This document shows, one piece after another, positions 16,750-24,108 of a stretch of DNA of 64,000 bases (position 1 is the stretch's first letter; every line of letters starts with the position of its first letter). The notes under the pieces are model-generated. The model searched no databases, was not told the origin of the DNA, and saw only the letters and a program-made list of their open reading frames with translations. Both the position numbers and the translations under genes were made by a program. This DNA comes from JAGWBJ01 sp034423015 (GTDB lineage Bacteria; Chloroflexota; Dehalococcoidia; Lucifugimonadales; JAGWBF01): the NCBI GenBank assembly GCA_034423015.1, contig DAOUJG010000013.1:1-64000 (forward strand), in the 5' to 3' direction.

Positions 16750-17478
16750 TTGCGGAAGTACGGTTGGCCCCTGGTGCTGTTCGTGGGCGTCCCGTTCGTC
16801 GCGGACATAGGCTCCCATGTAACTACATACGTCTACGACATGTCCGCCTCCGGCAGCTCGGGCCCATATGCGTCTCTCTGGTTCTCGGGAGCAGGCAGCC
16901 TCACGTCGGCCGTGGTGCTGGGCGTCCTCTACCCGCTCCTGCGGAACACGGAACGGTCCATCCTGCGCCTCGCCTGGAGCTACACCCTCGTGCTCCAGGG
17001 TATGGGGGCGCTGGTGTACTTCGGCGCCATCTTCGCGGGCTATGGAGACTCCCTCTCGCAAGTAGTCCTGGTGTACATGCTGGGCGCCCTGCTATCGTTC
17101 CTGCCGCTGCTCTGGTTCGCCCGCCGGGCGTCCAGAGCCAGCCTTGCGCATGCCTTCTTCCTCGTGTTCATCGTCGGAGGACTGACGCTGCCCGGCCCTC
17201 CGGAAGTGCTGCTCTTCTACTTCCAATGGCTCTGGGAGCTGGCCGAGGGTATCCTTGCAGCTTGGCTGCTGGCCAACTTCGAAGCGCGCGGCTTCTGGTT
17301 CCGCAGGTCCGCCGCCATTGTGGTAGTGGTGCTGGGAGGGCTGGCATACCTGCCTCTTCTGTCAGTGTTTCTGCTGACTACCATCCTTTTCCTGTTGCCA
17401 TTCCCGCTGCAGCTGGCGCTCATCTACCTGGTCCGCGTGCGCCGGCCCGCCGGCGCCGGGCCCTGCCACGCCCCATGA
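16750..17478 (+). CDS. Membrane protein of unknown function (about seven helices)
   Basis: I do not recognise this 242-aa protein. Hydrophobic stretches at about 5-20, 52-62, 75-98, 102-122, 135-150, 158-180 and 192-228 suggest seven membrane helices. There is no signal peptidase site and no catalytic motif. A TTG start at 16750 is chosen because GGAGG ends 9 nt before it. It shares orientation with the toxin-antitoxin pair and may belong to the same acquired segment. Distant resemblance to small sensor or VanZ/CAAX-type membrane proteins cannot be supported. Confidence 0.6.
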   Translation: MRKYGWPLVLFVGVPFVADIGSHVTTYVYDMSASGSSGPYASLWFSGAGSLTSAVVLGVLYPLLRNTERSILRLAWSYTLVLQGMGALVYFGAIFAGYGDSLSQVVLVYMLGALLSFLPLLWFARRASRASLAHAFFLVFIVGGLTLPGPPEVLLFYFQWLWELAEGILAAWLLANFEARGFWFRRSAAIVVVVLGGLAYLPLLSVFLLTTILFLLPFPLQLALIYLVRVRRPAGAGPCHAP

Positions 17479-17495
17479 GGTCTCGGCGCGCCGCC

Positions 17496-17524
17496 TTGAC
17501 AGTCCCGCACCACAAGGGCAGAAT
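17496..17524 (+). promoter_or_regulatory. Candidate promoter for the acyl-CoA dehydrogenase operon
   Basis: A perfect TTGACA (17496-17501) is followed after 17 bp by CAGAAT (17519-17524). The -10 is weak. Confidence 0.4.
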
Positions 17525-17594
17525 TAAGGGGCCCAGATACCCCCTGCAAAGGCGGGACGGAAGGCGTCCGGCGGAGCGGGCCACGAGGTGGACC

Positions 17595-18797
17595 ATGGAC
17601 TTCGGCTACACCCCGGAACAGGAAGCCCTGCGGGAAGAGGTGCAGGGGTTCATCGCCGAGCACGTGACCCCCGAGCTCATCGCGGAGGTCGAGGACTTCG
17701 GCGAGAACACCCGGGGCCCGCTGTCGAGGCAGCTGTACAAGGAGGTCGCCTCCCGCGGGTGGATCGGCATAAGCTGGCCCAGGGAGTACGGCGGCCAGGG
17801 CGGGAGCCGCATCGACCAGTACATCGTCGAGGAGGAGTTCGCAAGGGTGGGGATATCCGTGGGCGGCGCCGGCAGCGGCGCTCCGGCCATCCTGGCGGCG
17901 GGGACGGAGGAGCAGAAGAGGCACTTCCTCCCGGGGCTCATCAACGGGGACATCATCTTCGCCCTGGGGTTCACCGAGCCCCAGGCGGGGGCGGACCTGG
18001 CCGGGCTCCAGTGCCGGGCCGTCAGGGACGGCGACCACTACGTCATCAACGGCCAGAAGATGTTCACCTCGGCCGCCCACTACGCGACCCACATCTATCT
18101 CATGGCCCGGACAGACCCCGAAGCGCCCAGGCATCGGGGCATCTCCATCTTCCTGGTGCCCATGGACCTCCCGGGCATAACCGTCCGTCCCCTGTGGACC
18201 ATCCAGAACGACCCGCCGGCGCCCACGGGCACCACCTACGGCACCGCCCGGACCAACGAGGTGTTCCTGGAGGACGTCCAGGTCCCCGCCGACGCCCTGC
18301 TGGGCGAGGAGAACATGGGGTGGTACGTGGGCGCCATGGCGCTGAACCTGGACAGGGTCGGCGCCAGCCGGTACCTGATATCCGTCCGGCGGGACGAGGA
18401 CATCATCAACTGGGTGAAGGAGAACCGTTTCGAGGACTACTCCCCCGCCGAGGAGGACTCGGTGAGGGACCGTCTGGCCGAGCTGTGGATCGAGGCCCAG
18501 GTGTGCCGCCTCATGACCATGCGCAGCATGTCCATCGTCGAACGCGGGGGAGAGTTCACCTACGAGGGCTCGGCGGAGAAGGTGTGGGCCCCCGAGCACG
18601 GGGTTCGCACCACCGAGACCATCACCCAGATACTGGGCCCCTACGCCCAGCTCCTGCAGGGGTCCGAGGACGCGGTAGAGGAGGGGCTGTTCGCCCACAA
18701 CGTGATGGGCTCCTTTCAATCGGGGATCAACCACGGCAGCGTCCAGGTGATGCGGGACCAGATGGCCCGCCGGGGCCTGGGGCTGCCCAGGGGGTAG
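17595..18797 (+). CDS. Acyl-CoA dehydrogenase (first of two)
   Basis: The 400-aa protein has the three acyl-CoA dehydrogenase regions: N-terminal helices (YTPEQEALREEVQGF), the middle beta domain with ALGFTEPQAGADLAGL near 119-134 and YVINGQKMFTS near 153-163, and a C-terminal helical domain with a IESxxW-like RMSMS segment. It oxidises an acyl-CoA at the alpha-beta bond, passing electrons from FAD to ETF. WPREYGGQGGS matches the long, soil-type catabolic subgroup. The catalytic base is not certain. The ATG at 17595 is taken because the family N-terminus starts there. The second gene follows 33 nt later. Confidence 0.87.
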   Translation: MDFGYTPEQEALREEVQGFIAEHVTPELIAEVEDFGENTRGPLSRQLYKEVASRGWIGISWPREYGGQGGSRIDQYIVEEEFARVGISVGGAGSGAPAILAAGTEEQKRHFLPGLINGDIIFALGFTEPQAGADLAGLQCRAVRDGDHYVINGQKMFTSAAHYATHIYLMARTDPEAPRHRGISIFLVPMDLPGITVRPLWTIQNDPPAPTGTTYGTARTNEVFLEDVQVPADALLGEENMGWYVGAMALNLDRVGASRYLISVRRDEDIINWVKENRFEDYSPAEEDSVRDRLAELWIEAQVCRLMTMRSMSIVERGGEFTYEGSAEKVWAPEHGVRTTETITQILGPYAQLLQGSEDAVEEGLFAHNVMGSFQSGINHGSVQVMRDQMARRGLGLPRG

Positions 18798-18830
18798 CGG
18801 CCGGCGCCCGCGGGCGGCCACGGCGAAGAC

Positions 18831-19988
18831 ATGGACGTACTGCCGAACGAAGAAGAGCAGATGCTCAAGAACAGCGCCAGGGAGTTCCTGGAGGCCGAGT
18901 CGCCTCCGGGCCTGGCGCGGGAGATGGAGCGGGACGAGCTGGGCTACCCGCCCGCCCTGTGGAAGCAGATGGGAGACCTGGGCTGGCTGGGCCTGGCCAT
19001 CCCCGAGGAGTACGGAGGGCAGGGCGCCACCCTGACCTACCTGGGGATAGTCCTGGAGGAGGTGGGCCGCGCCATCTCCCCCGTGCCCTTCCACAGCACC
19101 ATGGTCCCGGCCCTCACCGTGGCCTCCGATGGCACCGAGGAGCAGCGCCGGGAGGTGCTGCCCAGGGTATGCAGCGGCGACCTGGTGATGAGCTGGGCCT
19201 TCACGGAGCGCGACGCACGCTACCGCCCCGAGTCGGTCCGGATGGAGGCGGTGGAGGAGGGCGACTACTTCCTCCTGAGCGGGACCAAGACCTTCGTGGA
19301 CTCCTTCGGGGCGTCCGAGAAGTGCCTGGTGGCCTGCCGCACGGCTCCGCCGTCCGATGGCGGCGAGGGCATCACCCTGTTCCTGGTGGACACCGACAGC
19401 CCGGGGGTGTCCCACGTGCCCCTGGTGACCCTTGCCAAGGACCGCCAGAGCAAGGTGACCTTCGACCGCGTGCGGGTGCCCCGGTCCAGCATGGTGGGGG
19501 AGCTCGGCCAGGGCTGGGCCGTTGCCGAGAGGATGCTCGACCGGGGGACGGCCCTCCTGTGCGCCCAGATGGTGGGCGCCGCCAGGAAGGACGTGGAGAT
19601 GGCCGTGGAGTACGCCAAGCAGCGGGTCGCCTTCGGCAGGCCGATAGGCGCCTTTCAGTCCATCCAGCACCTGTGCGCCGACATGGTGGTGTGGGTGGAC
19701 GGTGGGCAACTCCTGACCTACGAGGCCCTCTGGCGAATGGACCAGGGCCTGCCGGCGGGCGTCGAGGTGTCCCAGGCCAAGGCCTTCTGCAACGACAGGT
19801 GCGAGGCGGCGGTGCGGTCCTCCCAGGTGATCCACGGCGGGATCGGCTTCATGATGGAGTTCGATTTGCACCTGTGGTTCCGCAGAGTCTCCGCCTGGAC
19901 CATGAGGATGGGCACCAGCTTCGAGCACCGGGCCCGGGTGGCCCGGGCGTTGCTGGACGCGCCGGGCAAGGTGCGCCTGGGTAGCTAG
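18831..19988 (+). CDS. Acyl-CoA dehydrogenase (second of two)
   Basis: The 385-aa protein is a divergent partner of the first. It has IPEEYGGQGATL near 57-68, a middle domain in which the usual T-E-P-x-A/G substrate loop reads FTERDARY, and the C-terminal QRVAFGRPIGAFQSIQH and VIHGGIGFMMEFDLHLWFRR segments that contact FAD and the acyl chain. Paired, unequal acyl-CoA dehydrogenases often form heterotetramers for steroid-side-chain or other bulky acyl-CoAs, and the tandem layout here is compatible with that. The ETF fusion upstream is the likely electron acceptor. Confidence 0.85.
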   Translation: MDVLPNEEEQMLKNSAREFLEAESPPGLAREMERDELGYPPALWKQMGDLGWLGLAIPEEYGGQGATLTYLGIVLEEVGRAISPVPFHSTMVPALTVASDGTEEQRREVLPRVCSGDLVMSWAFTERDARYRPESVRMEAVEEGDYFLLSGTKTFVDSFGASEKCLVACRTAPPSDGGEGITLFLVDTDSPGVSHVPLVTLAKDRQSKVTFDRVRVPRSSMVGELGQGWAVAERMLDRGTALLCAQMVGAARKDVEMAVEYAKQRVAFGRPIGAFQSIQHLCADMVVWVDGGQLLTYEALWRMDQGLPAGVEVSQAKAFCNDRCEAAVRSSQVIHGGIGFMMEFDLHLWFRRVSAWTMRMGTSFEHRARVARALLDAPGKVRLGS

Positions 19989-20035
19989 TCGCGGGCAACC
20001 GGGATGCCGGTAGCTCCAAGACCGAGGGATGAACG

Positions 20036-20233
20036 ATGGCGATGGACCCCGTTTGCGGCATAGAGATGGACGAGGCGGCCGCCAGGGTGGAGACCGGGCA
20101 AACGAGATACGGGGCGACGGAGGTGGACCCCCAGCGGGGGACCCGTCAGTTCCACGACGGCAAGTGGTACTACTTCTGCAGCCTGGAGTGCCGCAGCAAG
20201 TTCATGGCCCAGCCTGGGGCCTACCTGGGGTAG
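20036..20233 (+). CDS. YHS-domain protein
   Basis: This 65-aa stand-alone YHS domain has DPVCGIEMDEAAA at the start, then KWYYFCSLECRSKFMAQPGAYLG. Cys7, Cys45 and Cys50 are spaced as in metal-binding YHS/TRASH domains, which typically bind copper or another soft metal. It may be a small metal chaperone or sensor. It sits 47 nt after the dehydrogenase gene and 31 nt before the next dehydrogenase, so it is probably co-transcribed. Confidence 0.8.
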   Translation: MAMDPVCGIEMDEAAARVETGQTRYGATEVDPQRGTRQFHDGKWYYFCSLECRSKFMAQPGAYLG

Positions 20234-20264
20234 GACGCCGGCTGACTGGTTTAGGAATGAAACG

Positions 20265-21140
20265 ATGAAGGTCGGCTTCATAGGGCTGGGGCGGATGGGA
20301 ATGCCCATGTCCCGCCGCCTGCTGGAAGCCGGCTTCCATCTCACGGTCCATAACCGCAGCCGCCCAAAGGTCGACGAGCTAGCCGACGAGGGGGCGGTTG
20401 GGGCCTCCTCGGCGGCGGAGGTGGCCCGCACCTCGACCGTCGTCCTGACCTGCCTCCCCGACGTGCCCACCGTGGAGGAGGTGTTCCTGGGCAAGGACGG
20501 CATAGCCTCCGTCGCGCGACCGGGTCAGGTGCTGGTAGACCACAGCACGGTGGGTCCGTCGACATCCAGGGCGATCGCCGAGGCGGCGGAGGCGAAGGGG
20601 GCGTCCTTCCTGGACGCGCCCATCAGCGGGGGTGTCGAGCGGGCCGCCGAAGGGACCCTTACCATAATGGCGGGAGGGACCCCCGACGCCTTCGATACGG
20701 CCCTCCCCGTGTTCCGCGCCTATGGGGGAAACGTCCGACGTGTCGGCGGCGCTGGCGCGGGCAGCGTCTTCAAGCTCATCAACCAGCTTCTGGTCAGCGT
20801 GCACTCCCTGGCTGCGGCGGAGGCGATGCTGCTGGGCGGCCGGGCCGGCGTGGACCTGGACGCCTTGCAGGAGGTGCTGGCCACTAGCTGGGGCGCCAGC
20901 TTCATGCTCTCCCGCAACGGCCCGGTCATAGCCAGGCGGGACTTCGAGGATGCCCGCGCGCCCCTCAGGCTGTTCGTGAAGGACCTGGGTCTGGCCCAGG
21001 AGTACGCCAAGGCCCTGAATGCCAGCAGCCCCCTGGGCGAGCGGACGCTGCAAGTGGTGGAGCGGGCCATGTCCGACGGGTTGGGGGAGTTGGACGTCTC
21101 CTCGCTGGTGCTGCCACTGGAGGGTGCCCAGGCCCCCTGA
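20265..21140 (+). CDS. 3-Hydroxyisobutyrate dehydrogenase-like NAD(P) oxidoreductase
   Basis: The 291-aa beta-hydroxyacid dehydrogenase has the dinucleotide loop GFIGLGRMGMPMSRRLLEAG (5-24), the substrate-binding signature DAPISGGVERAAEGTLTIMAGG near 117-138, and the catalytic Lys in the conserved G-x-x-x-K segment GAGSVFKLINQL. It oxidises a 3-hydroxy acid to a semialdehyde, or reduces the reverse. The acyl-CoA dehydrogenases upstream suggest a role in branched-chain acyl catabolism, though the family also includes glyoxylate and tartronate-semialdehyde reductases. It converges on the D-glutamate cyclase genes. Confidence 0.85.
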   Translation: MKVGFIGLGRMGMPMSRRLLEAGFHLTVHNRSRPKVDELADEGAVGASSAAEVARTSTVVLTCLPDVPTVEEVFLGKDGIASVARPGQVLVDHSTVGPSTSRAIAEAAEAKGASFLDAPISGGVERAAEGTLTIMAGGTPDAFDTALPVFRAYGGNVRRVGGAGAGSVFKLINQLLVSVHSLAAAEAMLLGGRAGVDLDALQEVLATSWGASFMLSRNGPVIARRDFEDARAPLRLFVKDLGLAQEYAKALNASSPLGERTLQVVERAMSDGLGELDVSSLVLPLEGAQAP

Positions 21141-21183
21141 TCCCCTGGGCCGGACCCGGCTGGCCGTTACCCTTTGGGGGAGG

Positions 21184-22038
21184 CTAGCTCACGCCCTCGG
21201 AGGCCAGCAAGGCGCGAAGGCCCACCAGGGCTTGCCCGTGGGTGTCCAGGTCCATGGCGTCCACGGCGTACTGGCTCTTCCCGACCACACCGTCCACGGC
21301 GCCCAGGTCCACCATGCGGGTTATCAGCTCCGTCTCCTCGTCGGGGTCCGGCAGGAGGTTGCGGCCCACCTCCCGTGAGATGGCCGCCACGAGGCCGTAG
21401 CCTCCCCAGTTGGAAGTGCTGGCTATCACCAGCCTGGTGGTCTTGGTGAGGGCGGGATAGTCCACGAGGGTCCCCACCTGGGGGACGAACTCGGCCACGT
21501 TGCCCATTCCGATCTCGTTGCCCCCGTCGCCTATCCCCACCGTCCGGGAATGCTGGAGGAAGAGGTGGTCCGTCCGGGCCGTTTGGGGGCTGATGTCCAA
21601 GCCCCGCATGTTCAGGTACATGCCGTTCTCGTTGAGCCCGCACCGTTCGATGGCGATCAGCACCGAGGGGTCGTGCTCGGTCAGCAGCCCGGACGCGAAG
21701 CGCCGGCTGCTCTCGTCGTCGGTTATCGGGAAGTCGATCACCTCCGTGTCGGAGGTGACGAAGGGCTTGATTATGGGCACCGTGTACCTGTCGGTAACGT
21801 GGACGACCCTCCAGCCCAGGGAGGCCAGGGCCCTGCCTATGGCGATGGCGCCGGGAGGGCCGTCGGACTCGGGGGCGTCGGCCGCGCGGATGTAGAACCC
21901 GGTGGCGATGAAGACGGTCCCGGGGTTGGCCAGCACCAACTCCGCAGCCTGGCGGCAGAAGTCCGGCGGCAGGTGCTGTCTCAGGTGGGAGACGCCCCGC
22001 AGGTCGTTTCCCAGGACGATGTCCTCGATGGTCGTCAT
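21184..22038 (-). CDS. DUF4392 protein, D-glutamate cyclase C-terminal-like
   Basis: The 284-aa protein matches DUF4392, the C-terminal domain of vertebrate D-glutamate cyclase. Visible features are VFIATGFYIRAADAPESDGPPGA (about 43-65), a IAIERCG strand, TVGIGDGGNEIGMGN near 163-177 and STSNWGGYGLVAAI near 205-218. The glycine-rich GDGGNEIG loop is the most conserved part. The mammalian enzyme converts D-glutamate to 5-oxo-D-proline. The partner domain is encoded 16 nt upstream by a separate gene, so the two probably form one enzyme or act in sequence. The activity is inferred from this domain pairing. Confidence 0.78.
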   Translation of the reverse strand: MTTIEDIVLGNDLRGVSHLRQHLPPDFCRQAAELVLANPGTVFIATGFYIRAADAPESDGPPGAIAIGRALASLGWRVVHVTDRYTVPIIKPFVTSDTEVIDFPITDDESSRRFASGLLTEHDPSVLIAIERCGLNENGMYLNMRGLDISPQTARTDHLFLQHSRTVGIGDGGNEIGMGNVAEFVPQVGTLVDYPALTKTTRLVIASTSNWGGYGLVAAISREVGRNLLPDPDEETELITRMVDLGAVDGVVGKSQYAVDAMDLDTHGQALVGLRALLASEGVS

Positions 22039-22054
22039 AGCGCCTCCTCGGGGG

Positions 22055-22849
22055 CTACAGGACGGCCATGTCCTCGTCCCGCCAGTCGGTGATGAACATG
22101 TAGCCCGGGGAGTGGGTGATCATGAAGGGGGGCTTGCTCTTGGCCGCCACCGCCTGGGGGGTGACGCCGCACGCCCAGAACATGGGCACCTCGTCCTCCC
22201 TGATCTCCGTGGGGTCGCCGTAGTCGGGCTTGGTGATGTCCTCTATGCCTATCGCCTCGGGGTCTCCCACGTGCACGGGGGCCCCGTGGGTTGCCGGGAA
22301 CCGGGAGGTCACCTGCACGGCGCGGACCACCTGGCTGTGGTGGACCGGGCGCATGCTGACGACCATGGGGCCCGAGAAGGGGCCGGCCGGGGTGGTCTCG
22401 ATGTTGGTCCTGAACATGGACACGTTGTGCTGGCGCTCGATGTGGCGGAGGGGGATCCCGGCGTTCACCATCGCGTTCTCGAAGGAGAAGCTGCACCCAA
22501 GTAGGAAGGACACCAGGTCGTCCCGCCAGACGGACCGGACGTCGTCCTCGTCCCCGGCGGCCTCGCCGTTGTTGTAGACCCGGTACTTGGGGATGGTCGT
22601 GCGGATGTCCGCTCCCGGGGCCATGATCTTGGGCTCCACCTTGCCGGGCTCTATGACCTCGAGGACGGGGCACGGCTTGGGGTTGCGCTGGCAGAAGAGA
22701 AGGAAGTCGAAGGCCTGCTCCTTGGGCAGGATCGCCAGGTTGGCCTGTACGAATCCGGGGGCGACGCCGGCGGTGACGCCCCTCCACTCCCCGGTCTCGA
22801 TCATGTTCCTGACCTCGGCGGGATTCCCAGGTAGAGTGCGCGTGCTCAT
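22055..22849 (-). CDS. DUF1445 protein (YcsI-type putative hydro-lyase; D-glutamate cyclase N-terminal-like)
   Basis: This 264-aa protein of the DUF1445 family has WRGVTAGVAPGFVQANLAILP at about 23-43, FLLFCQRNPKPCPVLEV near 49-65, a LGCSFSFE motif and VTPQAVAAKSKPPFMITHSPGYMF towards the end. The start is the ATG at 22849, preceded on the minus strand by GGAGGA. A longer open frame upstream is non-homologous. It is first in a two-gene operon with the DUF4392 gene. In animals these two domains are one polypeptide, and B. subtilis YcsI is a stand-alone homologue. Confidence 0.8.
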   Translation of the reverse strand: MSTRTLPGNPAEVRNMIETGEWRGVTAGVAPGFVQANLAILPKEQAFDFLLFCQRNPKPCPVLEVIEPGKVEPKIMAPGADIRTTIPKYRVYNNGEAAGDEDDVRSVWRDDLVSFLLGCSFSFENAMVNAGIPLRHIERQHNVSMFRTNIETTPAGPFSGPMVVSMRPVHHSQVVRAVQVTSRFPATHGAPVHVGDPEAIGIEDITKPDYGDPTEIREDEVPMFWACGVTPQAVAAKSKPPFMITHSPGYMFITDWRDEDMAVL

Positions 22850-22937
22850 GCTCTCATTCCTCCATAGAATGCGGCGAAACGCCGGTACCGGGGCCACCTT
22901 GCGGGCGTGGCTAGGAGGGCCCGCCGACGCACCAGCC

Positions 22938-22966
22938 ATCATATCGCAGGGCATGTGGCCAGTCAA
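22938..22966 (-). promoter_or_regulatory. Promoter of the D-glutamate cyclase-like operon
   Basis: On the minus strand TTGACT (22966-22961) and TATGAT (22943-22938) are 17 bp apart. It is divergent from the rpsU promoter. Confidence 0.65.
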
Positions 22967-23020
22967 TCCCGGGAGAGGCCCAGTAGGCGCATGGGCACGG
23001 CCGGCCGCCGCCGGCTCCGG

Positions 23021-23049
23021 TTGACACCCCCAGGGGGTCGACATATAAT
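23021..23049 (+). promoter_or_regulatory. Consensus sigma-70-type promoter for rpsU
   Basis: TTGACA (23021-23026), a 17-bp spacer and TATAAT (23044-23049) match the housekeeping consensus at all twelve positions. A run CCCCCAGGGGG in the spacer is a perfect inverted repeat. Only about 55 bp separates it from the divergent promoter's -35. Confidence 0.85.
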
Positions 23050-23107
23050 ACCCTTGGTCGTCAGGAGAGCGACAGACGGCCCGCCGATAGGGAGAGGAGA
23101 GACCCGC

Positions 23108-23290
23108 TTGTCCGATGTACGGCTCGCAGAAGGCGAGACCTTTGAGAGCCTTCTGAGAAGGTTCAACAAGAGGGTGCAGCAAGACGGCATCCTTTCGGAG
23201 ATCAGGCGCCGGGCCCACTTCGAATCGCCCAGCATCAGGCGCAAGAAGAAGGCCGCGGCCAAACGCCGCAAGAGCAGGCGCAACAGCTAA
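23108..23290 (+). CDS. rpsU: Small ribosomal subunit protein bS21
   Basis: The 60-aa protein fits bS21: a short N-terminal strand then ETFESLLRRFNKRVQQ near 10-25, the GILSEIRRRAHFESPS core, and a basic tail IRRKKKAAAKRRKSRRNS-like. bS21 sits on the 30S platform near the anti-Shine-Dalgarno and aids initiation. I take TTG at 23108 as start because GGAGAGGAGA ends 7 nt before it and the homologous N-terminus (M-S-D/E-V) begins there. No ATG is available. It has the strongest promoter in the window. Confidence 0.85.
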   Translation: MSDVRLAEGETFESLLRRFNKRVQQDGILSEIRRRAHFESPSIRRKKKAAAKRRKSRRNS

Positions 23291-23354
23291 CCGTACTACG
23301 CCACACCGTTGGTGGGGCCCCATGGCCCCCTCCGATTGCCGGGAGAAGAGGTGA

Positions 23355-24062
23355 ATGCGCTTCGGCATCGTGGTGTTCCCCGGCACGTGGAGCGACGGCG
23401 ACTGTCATCACGTTATCGACACCCTTCTGGGCCACACCGCGGACTACCTGTGGTACCGGGACCGCCCCGATCTCACCGTGGAGTATGACTGTATCGTCCT
23501 CCCCGGCGGCTTCTCCTACGGCGACTATCTGAGGGCCGGGGCCATCGCGCGTTTCTCCCCGATAATGGGCTCCGTGGCGGACTTTGCGGCCTTGGGCCGT
23601 CCCGTAATCGGCATCTGCAACGGCTTCCAGGTCCTCTGCGAGGCCGGGTTGCTGCCCGGCGTGCTCATGCGCAACAGCCATCTCCAGTACCGCTGCCAGT
23701 GGACCAACCTCAGGGTCGAGCGCACCGACACGGCCTTCACCCGGACATGCACCCCGGGCCAGGTGCTGAAGGTGCCCATCTCCCACGGGGAGGGCAACTA
23801 CTTCGCCGACGAGGACACGCTGGCCCGCCTGGAGGGCGAGGGCCGGGTCGTGTTCCGCTACACGTCTCCCGACGGGGACCCGGCCCCCGAGGAGAACCCC
23901 AACGGCTCGGTCCACAACATCGCGGGCATCTCCAACCCGGCGGGCAACGTGGTGGGGATGATGCCCCATCCCGAGCGGTGCTGCGAGGAGATCATGGGCG
24001 GGTGCGACGGCAGGCTCATCTTCGAGTCGGCCGTTGGCTGGGCCGCCGAGAAGAGCGGCTGA
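23355..24062 (+). CDS. purQ: Phosphoribosylformylglycinamidine synthase, glutaminase subunit
   Basis: This 235-aa class I glutamine amidotransferase has VLPGGFSYGDYLRAGAIA near 49-66, the nucleophile Cys88 in GICNGFQ, and His205 and Glu207 in PHPE. It supplies ammonia to PurL for FGAM formation in purine synthesis. purL follows 46 nt later. A GGGGCC/GGCCCC hairpin (23314-23329) with no U-run lies between rpsU and this gene. Confidence 0.93.
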   Translation: MRFGIVVFPGTWSDGDCHHVIDTLLGHTADYLWYRDRPDLTVEYDCIVLPGGFSYGDYLRAGAIARFSPIMGSVADFAALGRPVIGICNGFQVLCEAGLLPGVLMRNSHLQYRCQWTNLRVERTDTAFTRTCTPGQVLKVPISHGEGNYFADEDTLARLEGEGRVVFRYTSPDGDPAPEENPNGSVHNIAGISNPAGNVVGMMPHPERCCEEIMGGCDGRLIFESAVGWAAEKSG

Positions 24063-24108
24063 CCACTTGGCGCGGCGTCTGACCACGGGGGCCCGGTGAA
24101 CTAAGGCA

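Noticed and set aside
23314..23329. GGGGCC/GGCCCC hairpin after rpsU as a terminator
   Set aside because: No U-run follows; rpsU and purQ may simply be read together.
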